In this document: positions 25,944 through 33,101 of the stretch, piece after piece | Layout: each line of letters begins with the position of its first letter | How positions within the stretch are numbered: the first letter of the stretch is position 1 | Origin: Prochlorococcus sp. scB243_495L20 | GTDB taxonomy: Bacteria; Cyanobacteriota; Cyanobacteriia; PCC-6307; Cyanobiaceae | Assembly: GCA_000634215.1 (NCBI GenBank) | Contig: JFLX01000079.1 | Span: 1 to 44,833, forward strand | Direction: 5' to 3' | Length of the DNA stretch: 44,833 bases | Made by a program: the position numbers and the translations under genes | Notes under the pieces: model-generated | What the model saw: only the letters and a program-made list of their open reading frames with translations | Database searches by the model: none | Told to the model about the DNA's origin: nothing

Positions 25944-25975
25944 AACACTTGATGTCTTCTTTGAGTGTTTCAAGT
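25944..25975 (-). promoter_or_regulatory. glnA leader with mutually exclusive hairpins
   Basis: About 72-103 bases before the glnA start, minus-strand ACTTGA (25975-25970) can pair with TCAAGT (25952-25947). The adjacent AACACT (25969-25964) can pair with AGTGTT (25949-25944). The two downstream arms share three bases, so only one helix can form at a time. I do not see the conserved core of the known glnA or downstream-peptide glutamine riboswitches. The helices are short and could be chance. Confidence 0.3.
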
Positions 25976-26031
25976 CATAACTTTAATAATTATTTACTTA
26001 ATTATTTAAATTGAATTAATTTCTATAAAAA

Positions 26032-26054
26032 AATATCGCTTAAGTGACGATATT
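26032..26054. promoter_or_regulatory. Dyad between glnA and the aminotransferase gene
   Basis: AATATCG (26032-26038) and CGATATT (26048-26054) form seven-base inverted arms around a 9-base centre, within the shared 215-base region between two divergent genes. It ends 33 bases before the aminotransferase start, a likely promoter position, so an operator is possible. An A-run lies on its left side; no gene ends there that would need a terminator. Confidence 0.3.
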
Positions 26055-26087
26055 AGTCTAATTTAAAAGTAATTGTAATGTAATGCT

Positions 26088-27272
26088 TTGACAGAAGCAA
26101 AAGTTATTCCGGCTTTAAATAAAGAGAATTTATCTCATTTTTCAAAGACTTATGTTCCCTCTAGACTTTTATTAGGACCTGGACCTTCAAACGCACATCC
26201 AGAAGTCTTAAGCGCTCTTTCATTAAATCCTATTGGTCATTTAGATGAGGCATATATATCATTGATGTCTGACGTACAGAAACTTTTAAGGTATACCTGG
26301 CAGTGCAATAATCGTCTTACACTCCCAATGAGCGGCACTGGTAGTGCAGCGATGGAAGCTTCAATAGCTAATTTTATTGAAGAAGGCGAAAAAATTCTTA
26401 TTGCTAAAAAAGGATATTTTGGAGATAGATTAGTTGATATGGCAACTAGATATAAAGCTCAAGTTTCCTTTATTGAAAAACCATGGGGTGAAGTTTTTAC
26501 TTATGAGGAAATTAAGTATGAAATAGAGACTAAAAAACCCGCCATTTTTGCTATTGTCCATGCTGAAACATCAAGTGGTGTTTTACAACCTCTTGATGGT
26601 ATTGGTGATATTTGTAGAAAAAATAATTGCTTGTTTTTAGTCGATGCTGTTACTTCACTTGGTGCTTTAGAGTTAATGATAGACGAATGGAAAATTGATC
26701 TAGCATACAGTTGTAGTCAAAAGGGATTAAGTTGTCCCCCTGGATTAAGCCCTTTTACAATGAATAAAAGAGCTGAAGAAAAACTAAGTTCAAGAAAAAC
26801 AAAAGTACCAAACTGGTATTTAGATTTATCTCTATTAAATAAATATTGGGGTTCTGATCGTGTTTATCATCATACTGCTCCCGTAAACATGAATTTTGCT
26901 ATTCGTGAAGGTTTACGATTAATTGCAAATGAGGGTTTAGAAAATGTTTGGAATAGACATAATAATAATGCAAAAAAACTCTGGAATGGTCTAGAAAGTT
27001 TAGGAATGGAATTACATGTATCAGAGGATTATAGATTGCCAACTTTAACCACAGTTAAAATACCTCCAGCAGTTGATGGGGATGGTTTTAGAAATCATCT
27101 CTTAAGAAACTTTGGAATTGAGATAGGAAATGGACTTGGAGAATTATCCGGAAAGGTATGGCGTGTAGGGCTAATGGGTTTTAATTCATGTGAGGAGAAT
27201 GTTGATAGATTATTGAACTTATTTGATACCGAGCTAAAGAAATTTTCTATTTTTGAGTCCTCAACTTTTTGA
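26088..27272 (+). CDS. PLP-dependent alanine/serine-glyoxylate aminotransferase family protein
   Basis: The 394-residue class V (AGXT-like) aminotransferase shows RLLLGPGPSNAHPEVLSAL near residue 26, LTLPMSGTGSAAMEA, the PLP-binding Asp region LFLVDAVTSLG and the Schiff-base lysine in SCSQKGLSCPPGLSP near residue 205. Relatives move the amino group of alanine or serine to glyoxylate in photorespiration; the exact donor is not clear from sequence. The start appears to be TTG at 26088, giving the family N-terminus; no in-frame ATG is close. It is divergent from glnA. Its last 26 bases overlap the convergent tadA. Confidence 0.92.
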   Translation: MTEAKVIPALNKENLSHFSKTYVPSRLLLGPGPSNAHPEVLSALSLNPIGHLDEAYISLMSDVQKLLRYTWQCNNRLTLPMSGTGSAAMEASIANFIEEGEKILIAKKGYFGDRLVDMATRYKAQVSFIEKPWGEVFTYEEIKYEIETKKPAIFAIVHAETSSGVLQPLDGIGDICRKNNCLFLVDAVTSLGALELMIDEWKIDLAYSCSQKGLSCPPGLSPFTMNKRAEEKLSSRKTKVPNWYLDLSLLNKYWGSDRVYHHTAPVNMNFAIREGLRLIANEGLENVWNRHNNNAKKLWNGLESLGMELHVSEDYRLPTLTTVKIPPAVDGDGFRNHLLRNFGIEIGNGLGELSGKVWRVGLMGFNSCEENVDRLLNLFDTELKKFSIFESSTF

Positions 27273-27762
27273 ACCAAATCTGTAAAATTTGTCTGCATTC
27301 ATCTTCTAGGATACCTCCAATTACTTCCATTTTGTGATGAGCACTTTCATGTTTTGATAGGTCAATTGAGCCACCCAATCCACCTCTTTTCTTGTCGTAA
27401 GCTCCGAAAATAACCTTACCCATCCGAGCTTGAATAAGTGCAGAGGAACACATAGTACAAGGTTCTAAATTTGTGATAATAGTACATTCATTAAATCTCC
27501 AATCATTTTTTATTAGAGATGCCTGCCTAAGTGCCATTATCTCAGCATGACCTAATGGGTCTTTATTTATATTCCTTCTGTTAACCCCTCTCCCGATACA
27601 TCTCCCTCTCTCATCTAAAATTATTGAACAGATTGGTAGCTCAACTTTCCCAATTTCTTTGGATCTTCTTAATATCGAATTCATCCACGAAGTGTATTTT
27701 GAATTATTTGTTATTTTTTGATGTTCTACATTACTATTTCCATTTTCAAAAATATATCTCAT
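27247..27762 (-). CDS. tadA: tRNA-specific adenosine deaminase
   Basis: TadA converts the wobble adenosine of tRNA-Arg(ACG) to inosine. The 171-residue protein has the zinc deaminase sites: His72 and catalytic Glu74 in GHAEIMAL, and Cys102/Cys105 in LEPCTMCSSAL. ARMGKVIFGAYDKKRGG and the acidic IDLSKH region follow. The first 25 or so residues (VEHQKITNNSKYTS) are unusual for the family, and the ATG at residue 27 (MNSILRRS) is an alternative start. Its 3' end overlaps the aminotransferase gene by 26 bases on the opposite strand. Confidence 0.92.
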   Translation of the reverse strand: MRYIFENGNSNVEHQKITNNSKYTSWMNSILRRSKEIGKVELPICSIILDERGRCIGRGVNRRNINKDPLGHAEIMALRQASLIKNDWRFNECTIITNLEPCTMCSSALIQARMGKVIFGAYDKKRGGLGGSIDLSKHESAHHKMEVIGGILEDECRQILQIWFKKLRTQK

Positions 27763-27805
27763 TTACCAAGATTGAGAATAGAATTATTAATAGATATCTT
27801 ATCTG

Positions 27806-29191
27806 ATGGCTGAAGATTTAATTAATAATAAAGATATATATTTCCCCTCAAATTTAGGGACTAATGACAAATTGATTACTCTTATTAATAGAGCAAGTCG
27901 AATTCTTTGTGACTGGTTCTCTAAAGCTGATAAAAATGGTCCTTTACCTTTTGATGAGAATTTCAATTGTATTATGCCTGCGGAAGATGGTAACTCTGAG
28001 GAAGATTTGTTTTCTGATATTGAATCTCTTTTGAATAATTCATTTAATCCCGTTCATCCTGGCTCACTAGCTCACCTTGATCCCCCACCTTTAATTTTTT
28101 CTATTTTGGGTGATTTAGTTGCTGCTGGTTTAAATAATAATCTTCTCGCTTACGAGTTATCGCCAAGTGTAACTTTGCTTGAGGAATCATTATGCAAATG
28201 GTTTGCCAAGAAAATAGGGTTTAATGATTTCTCAGGAGGTATAGCTGCTAGCGGAGGTACATTAAGTAATCTGAATGCACTTATTGCAGCTAGAAATAAC
28301 GCTGGATTAGGTTCAGATCCCAATTCTGTATTACTTGTTAGTGAAGATGCTCATTCTTCTTTCGTTAAATGTATAAGAGTAATGGGTCTTGATCCTAGGA
28401 ATCTTGTAAGGATTAAAACTGATAAACAAGGTCGAATGGATATAAACGATCTGAGAAACTCTTTAGATAAATGTTCAATAAAAAATAAAAAAATATTTGC
28501 TATTGTTGCCACCCTTGGGACAACTGTAAGAGGAGCCATTGATCCTATTAAAGAAATAAGTGAAATCTGTAAACAAAGAAACATATGGTTACATATTGAT
28601 GGTTCGATTGGAGGGATTTTTGCTATAACATCTATTCCAATAGAAGGTATAAATAATATTAATCAGGCTAATTCGATAACGATAAATCCACAAAAAATTA
28701 TTGGCATAACAAAGACTTCATCTTTGTTATTGGTTTCAAATATGAGTACTTTAGAAAATACTTTTAATACTGGACTCCCATACATATCATCTAAAGAAAA
28801 TATTATAAATAGAGGAGAAATAGGCATACAAGGTTCTAGACCTGCAGAGATTATCAAACTATGGCTTGGGTTACGTTATTTAGGTCTCAAAGGAATAGAA
28901 AATATACTAAAATCATCAATTAAAAGAAAAGATTTTTTTCTTAAAAATATTAGTAAAAATAAATTTGATATATATTCAGGTCCTCTTCATATAGTTTCAT
29001 TCTTACCAAATAAACCTGAGCCAAAAGATTCTGATGCATGGACTCAAACAAAAGTAAATGAACTTATTAACAATAATTTTATGCTTTCTAGACCAAAATT
29101 TAAAGGTAAATATTTTTTACGGGTTGTCATGGGAAATTACAATACAAAGGATTCTGATATTGAAGAACTTTTGAGACTTCTAAATGCTTAA
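27806..29191 (+). CDS. Group II pyridoxal-dependent decarboxylase
   Basis: The 461-residue protein belongs to the DOPA/tyrosine/2,4-diaminobutyrate decarboxylase family. Motifs: HPGSLAHLDPPPL near residue 85, ASGGTLSNLNALIAAR near 148, VSEDAHSSFVKCIRVMGLDP, WLHIDGSIGG and the PLP lysine in ITINPQKIIGITKTSSLLL near 295. The second half is less conserved. Relatives act on aromatic amino acids, diaminobutyrate or glutamate, and the true substrate is unknown. It is divergent from tadA by 43 bases and is followed by a small membrane peptide three bases later. Confidence 0.88.
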   Translation: MAEDLINNKDIYFPSNLGTNDKLITLINRASRILCDWFSKADKNGPLPFDENFNCIMPAEDGNSEEDLFSDIESLLNNSFNPVHPGSLAHLDPPPLIFSILGDLVAAGLNNNLLAYELSPSVTLLEESLCKWFAKKIGFNDFSGGIAASGGTLSNLNALIAARNNAGLGSDPNSVLLVSEDAHSSFVKCIRVMGLDPRNLVRIKTDKQGRMDINDLRNSLDKCSIKNKKIFAIVATLGTTVRGAIDPIKEISEICKQRNIWLHIDGSIGGIFAITSIPIEGINNINQANSITINPQKIIGITKTSSLLLVSNMSTLENTFNTGLPYISSKENIINRGEIGIQGSRPAEIIKLWLGLRYLGLKGIENILKSSIKRKDFFLKNISKNKFDIYSGPLHIVSFLPNKPEPKDSDAWTQTKVNELINNNFMLSRPKFKGKYFLRVVMGNYNTKDSDIEELLRLLNA

Positions 29192-29194
29192 CTA

Positions 29195-29332
29195 ATGAAT
29201 ATGGGAAGACCAAAAATTATTGCAATAGTAACAGGGTTTATCTCTATAGCTATTTGTATCGCTTATTTACTATTAATAACTATTTTTGATTTCAGAACTT
29301 ATCTAAATGATCAATTATCCAATATTAATTAA
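29195..29332 (+). CDS. 45-residue single-helix membrane peptide
   Basis: A frame opens with ATG at 29195 (a second ATG at 29201) and ends in TAA at 29330-29332. The peptide starts MNMGRPKIIAIVTG, has a hydrophobic helix (ISIAICIAYLLLITIFDF) and a polar tail. The start lies three bases past the decarboxylase stop, suggesting coupled translation. Its 3' end overlaps the convergent GTPase gene by eight bases. The MGRPK start, a single helix and an LLxxxFD edge suggest a conserved thylakoid or inner-membrane peptide, but I cannot name it. It is too short for a standard gene track. Confidence 0.65.
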   Translation: MNMGRPKIIAIVTGFISIAICIAYLLLITIFDFRTYLNDQLSNIN

Positions 29333-30824
29333 TAAATGGAGGCAAACTTTTATTTGATTTAATATATTTTTTCATTTCAATTTTTGAAATAGCTTCTTTT
29401 ACGAAATTATTTAAAATATCCTCTCTTTTACTTATTCTATAGATCTTATCTACTACATCTTGAATTCCTCCATCTCCCCAATCTTGACCATTTTTAAAAT
29501 ATTCAATCAAACTTAGTCCTACTATTCTTATTAACCAGCCTGCTGTAACTGATTGTATAGATTTAGATAAAATTATTTTAGTAAAGCTTGTAGCTAAAGC
29601 AGGAGAAAGAATGGCGAGACCCCCTTTTAGTATTCCTTGTTTAGCCAATGCGCTTAGCAATGAAGTCGCCAAATCTTTTGCATCTTTTTTTGTAAGTTTT
29701 ATTTCATATATTTTTGATAACTCCATTATCATTTGAAGGTTTACTGAGGTAGTAGTAAGAAAATCAGCAGCTGGTAGTGGATTAACTAGTATTACTCCTC
29801 CTGTAATCCACATATATTTATTAATCACTTTATTTGACATTAAATATCTTTGTTCTTGTACGAAATTTTTACTTTTAATACCTAACTTATTTGAACGAAA
29901 AAGAATATTATCCGCCAATAACTCTTCACCGTTATTATCGAGGGTTTCAATTATTTCTCTAAATAAACTTCCTACTTCAGGAACTAAATTTAAAGCATCT
30001 GATTTTGTAGAGGGAGATTTTTGAGGGACTGCAATTGTTTGAACGACTGAAATTTTATTTTTTCTAGCGGATGTTATAGAAATTATATTTTTTTTGATAA
30101 GGTTATTTTCATCTCTAGACCTCAAATCACATTTATTTAGAACTATTATTATTTTTTTCCTTAATTTTAATAATTCATTAATTAAATAGTTTTCGTATTT
30201 ATTTATGTCCTGATCTAACACAAAAAGAACTAAGTCAGAATTTGATGCTTGTATAACTGTTTCTTTTTCTCTTTCTTCTCCTAATCTAGATGGTTCGAAT
30301 AAACCCGGAGTATCAACTATATTAATGTTTCTTTTTAAAATTGGTATACGAATTTTATAGCTATTAATTTGCTTTGTTGTACCAATTTTTGCTGAGGTTT
30401 GTCCGACAATATTTTTCAATAAAGATCTTGCTATAGATGTTTTTCCTGAGGAACCTGCTCCAAAAAGAGTAACTTTATAATCTCCTGTTTTTAATTGGGA
30501 CTCTAGTTTATTTTTTTGGTAATTTAACAATTCAGCCTTTACTTTATCGCTAATTTTTTTGTTAATTTTCTCGACTCCTTCCAAACTTATCTTGGCAGCA
30601 CCATATGTAGTTTTGAATGAAAATGTATTTTTTTTATTTTTATATATAACTTTATAAACTATTTTTTTAAATAATTTTTTATCAATATTATAAAAACTAT
30701 AAATAATTATAATTAAAAATAAAAAAGTATAAATATTTACTATTCTTACAAATATGGAAAATAAAATATAAATAAATAATATCAATACTACATACTTTAT
30801 ATACTTTAATTTCAAGTAATTCAT
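29325..30824 (-). CDS. Membrane-associated GTPase with DUF697-like C-terminus
   Basis: The 499-residue protein starts with one or two membrane helices (residues 11-46), then a basic coiled linker. The Era/YcjF-like G domain has G1 GAGSSGKTS (residues 122-130), G3 VDTPG and G4 LNKCD. The C-terminal DUF697-like helical block has GGVILVNPLPAADFLTTTSVN and ALAKQGILKGGLAILSP. Family members are poorly understood. The ATG at 30824 follows the lspA stop by one base (TAA-A-ATG), so I prefer it to the longer frame beginning inside lspA. It ends a five-gene tight operon. Confidence 0.88.
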   Translation of the reverse strand: MNYLKLKYIKYVVLILFIYILFSIFVRIVNIYTFLFLIIIIYSFYNIDKKLFKKIVYKVIYKNKKNTFSFKTTYGAAKISLEGVEKINKKISDKVKAELLNYQKNKLESQLKTGDYKVTLFGAGSSGKTSIARSLLKNIVGQTSAKIGTTKQINSYKIRIPILKRNINIVDTPGLFEPSRLGEEREKETVIQASNSDLVLFVLDQDINKYENYLINELLKLRKKIIIVLNKCDLRSRDENNLIKKNIISITSARKNKISVVQTIAVPQKSPSTKSDALNLVPEVGSLFREIIETLDNNGEELLADNILFRSNKLGIKSKNFVQEQRYLMSNKVINKYMWITGGVILVNPLPAADFLTTTSVNLQMIMELSKIYEIKLTKKDAKDLATSLLSALAKQGILKGGLAILSPALATSFTKIILSKSIQSVTAGWLIRIVGLSLIEYFKNGQDWGDGGIQDVVDKIYRISKREDILNNFVKEAISKIEMKKYIKSNKSLPPFIN

Positions 30825-30825
30825 T

Positions 30826-31284
30826 TTATCGATTATTTTTAAAAATGTTATACAGTAAAATAATGAAACCAATATTAATAGATATATCAGCAATATTAAA
30901 TACTGGAAAATTTATAATATTTAAATTTATAAAATCAACTACAAAACCTTTATAAATCCTATCTATACCATTACCAATAGTTCCCCCAAGAATAAAGCTA
31001 TAAGAATATAGATCGAATGAGTTTAAAGTATTCTTCCTAAATATCAAATAAATAAGTAATATAGAAAAAAAAATACTTATTAAAGATAAAAATACTCTAC
31101 TACCACTAAATATGTTAAATGCTGCTCCGTAATTTTTTACAAAGTCTAATTTGAATAAAAGAAAATCTTTATTAATAAATAATTTTTTATTATAAAACAT
31201 TAAATATTTCGTATATTGATCTATTAGAACAATAAAAATACTTAAAGATGCAAAATATAATTTTGTTTTTATATTAATAATCAT
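30826..31284 (-). CDS. lspA: Lipoprotein signal peptidase (signal peptidase II)
   Basis: LspA cleaves the signal peptide of diacylglyceryl-modified prolipoproteins inside the membrane. The 152-residue protein has four membrane helices, the DQYTKY motif near residue 22, the catalytic aspartates in GNGIDRIYKGFVVDF and FNIADISINIG, and the N-terminal loop VKNYGAAFNIF. The ATG shares its first base with the bioY stop (TAATG), so translation is probably coupled. The GTPase follows after one base. Confidence 0.95.
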   Translation of the reverse strand: MIINIKTKLYFASLSIFIVLIDQYTKYLMFYNKKLFINKDFLLFKLDFVKNYGAAFNIFSGSRVFLSLISIFFSILLIYLIFRKNTLNSFDLYSYSFILGGTIGNGIDRIYKGFVVDFINLNIINFPVFNIADISINIGFIILLYNIFKNNR

Positions 31285-31853
31285 TATTTGCTACGTTTTA
31301 AACGTTCTATAGGTTTAATAAGTAATAAAAGTGGAAAAAGCATTAAAAAATGATATCCAATTTTTCCTAATGAATATTTCCCTAAATTATATAAAAATAA
31401 ATTAAATTGACTGTAGAATATAATTTGTATGAAGTTGTAAAATATTCCAGTAAAATGCATAGCACCTATTGCTATAAATCCGTTTTTTAAAAAGTCTCCA
31501 ACGTTTATTTTATTTCTATTATTTAAATTATCAATTATTTTAATTAATGGATATAAACCTAATAAATAACCAAAATTTGGAGCGAGCAAATAACCTAATG
31601 AACCTCCTTGGTGAAAGACCGGAAGTATAAATAACCCCAAAATTATATATATAGAAAATGCTCTGAAAACAACTTTTTTATGGAAGATAAGTGTTAATAA
31701 AATTATGGTCGGAATTTGCCATGTGATAGGGAACTCAAAGTTATTATTAGATTTATAGATAAAAGGTAGTGGAATATAAACAGGTAACATTGATGTTATT
31801 ACTATTGATTGAAGACTAACCAGAATCTCAATTAATTTATAAAAATTGAGCAT
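31284..31853 (-). CDS. bioY: BioY-family biotin transporter component
   Basis: BioY is the substrate-binding membrane component of biotin ECF transporters and can act with or without EcfAT. The 189-residue protein has about six hydrophobic segments and the BioY-type motif LPVFHQGGSLGYLLAPNFGYLLGLYP near residues 77-102. No EcfA or EcfT gene is beside it. It is coupled to lspA by a shared base and lies 15 bases after the ABC permease. The motif makes BioY likely, though the rest is divergent. Confidence 0.8.
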   Translation of the reverse strand: MLNFYKLIEILVSLQSIVITSMLPVYIPLPFIYKSNNNFEFPITWQIPTIILLTLIFHKKVVFRAFSIYIILGLFILPVFHQGGSLGYLLAPNFGYLLGLYPLIKIIDNLNNRNKINVGDFLKNGFIAIGAMHFTGIFYNFIQIIFYSQFNLFLYNLGKYSLGKIGYHFLMLFPLLLLIKPIERLKRSK

Positions 31854-31868
31854 TATTATAAATTCTAT

Positions 31869-33101
31869 TTATAAACTTCTCAATGCAACAATTGGATCTA
31901 ATTTAGAAGCTCTTTTTGCAGGTAGTACGCCAAAGATTAAACCTATTGATCCTGAAATGATCATGGTGGAAAAAGTAGTTGTAATTCCTACTGATGCAGG
32001 AAGTGGTGTTATCAGAGCTAAAAGAAAAACACCAGATAATCCTGTTGTTGTTCCAATTAATCCTCCAATTGTAGATAAAATCAATGCCTCAATCAAAAAT
32101 TGAATTAATATATCTGACTGTTTAGCTCCAATCGCTTTTCTAAGTCCAATTTCTTCAGTCCTTTCACTTACAGAAACGAGCATAATATTCATGATTCCTA
32201 TACCTCCAACCACTAATGATACTGCCCCAATACCAGCCAATAAAAACGTTAGACCACTTGTTATGTTGGTCACTATATTCAATGCATCTTCTTGTGATCT
32301 AACCGCAAAGTCATCATCTCTGATTATTTTATGTCTTTGCCTTAATAAGTTAGTAATCTGAAATTTAGCGGCACTAGTTGCATTTTTATTTATAGCTTCA
32401 ACACTAATAAAGCTTAAACTTACTCCATATGTTGGGTCCTTCCCTGTAATCCTATTGACCATGGTAGTTAATGGAATATAAGCATTTTTATCTTGATTAC
32501 TTCCAAATACAGCACCTTTTGGTTTTAATATTCCAATAATTTCATAAGTATGATCTTTAATTCTGATTTTTTCCCCAAGTGATGAAGAATTATCTTTGAA
32601 AAATTCGTCTTTAAGATCAGGACCTATTACTACATAACTTCTTGCACTACTAATATCACTCTTAGATATAAATCTTCCCTTATCAACTTCAAAGCTTCTT
32701 ACTTCAAGAAATTCAGGAGTAACTCCTGCAATTGATATATTTAGACTTTTAGAATTTGACTGAACTATTTCGTTAGCAGAAATTTGAGGCGCAACTTTTT
32801 TAACTGTTGGGACTTGATTACTTATTGCTAGTGCATCTTCTAAAACAAGATTTTTAGGAAATGAAATACCTCTTCTTCTGGTGTCATTATTTCCAGGAAC
32901 AATGAATAAAACATTTGCGCCTAAATTACTTAATTGGTTTTTAGCTAATGTTTGAGCACCTCTTCCAAGCCCAACAAGTGTAATAACTGATGCATTTCCT
33001 ATAATTATCCCCAACATTGTTAACGAACTTCTCAATTTGTTCGAAACTAAAGTTTTTGTGGCCATCCCTAAGGCTTCTTTTATTGAGATATTCCTAGACA
33101 T
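31869..33101 (-). CDS. MacB-like ABC transporter permease
   Basis: The 410-residue protein has the MacB/FtsX layout. One N-terminal helix carries the signature LRSSLTMLGIIIGNASVITLVGLG (residues 23-46). A periplasmic domain follows (about residues 50-270: GANVLFIVPGNN, KVAPQISANEIVQ), then three C-terminal helices containing ERTEEIGLRKAIGAK. The end GVLPAKRASKLDPIVALRSL is typical. Such permeases pair with a MacB/LolD-type ATPase, which is not here. Its start overlaps the end of pyk by 8 bases. Confidence 0.9.
   Translation of the reverse strand: MSRNISIKEALGMATKTLVSNKLRSSLTMLGIIIGNASVITLVGLGRGAQTLAKNQLSNLGANVLFIVPGNNDTRRRGISFPKNLVLEDALAISNQVPTVKKVAPQISANEIVQSNSKSLNISIAGVTPEFLEVRSFEVDKGRFISKSDISSARSYVVIGPDLKDEFFKDNSSSLGEKIRIKDHTYEIIGILKPKGAVFGSNQDKNAYIPLTTMVNRITGKDPTYGVSLSFISVEAINKNATSAAKFQITNLLRQRHKIIRDDDFAVRSQEDALNIVTNITSGLTFLLAGIGAVSLVVGGIGIMNIMLVSVSERTEEIGLRKAIGAKQSDILIQFLIEALILSTIGGLIGTTTGLSGVFLLALITPLPASVGITTTFSTMIISGSIGLIFGVLPAKRASKLDPIVALRSL

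Noticed and set aside
25921-26087. NtcA-binding site (GTA-N8-TAC) upstream of glnA
   Set aside because: I looked on both strands and found no match with the required eight-base spacing.
31846-32103. 85-codon plus-strand frame opposite the ABC permease 3' end
   Set aside because: It mirrors the conserved permease C-terminus; no independent evidence.
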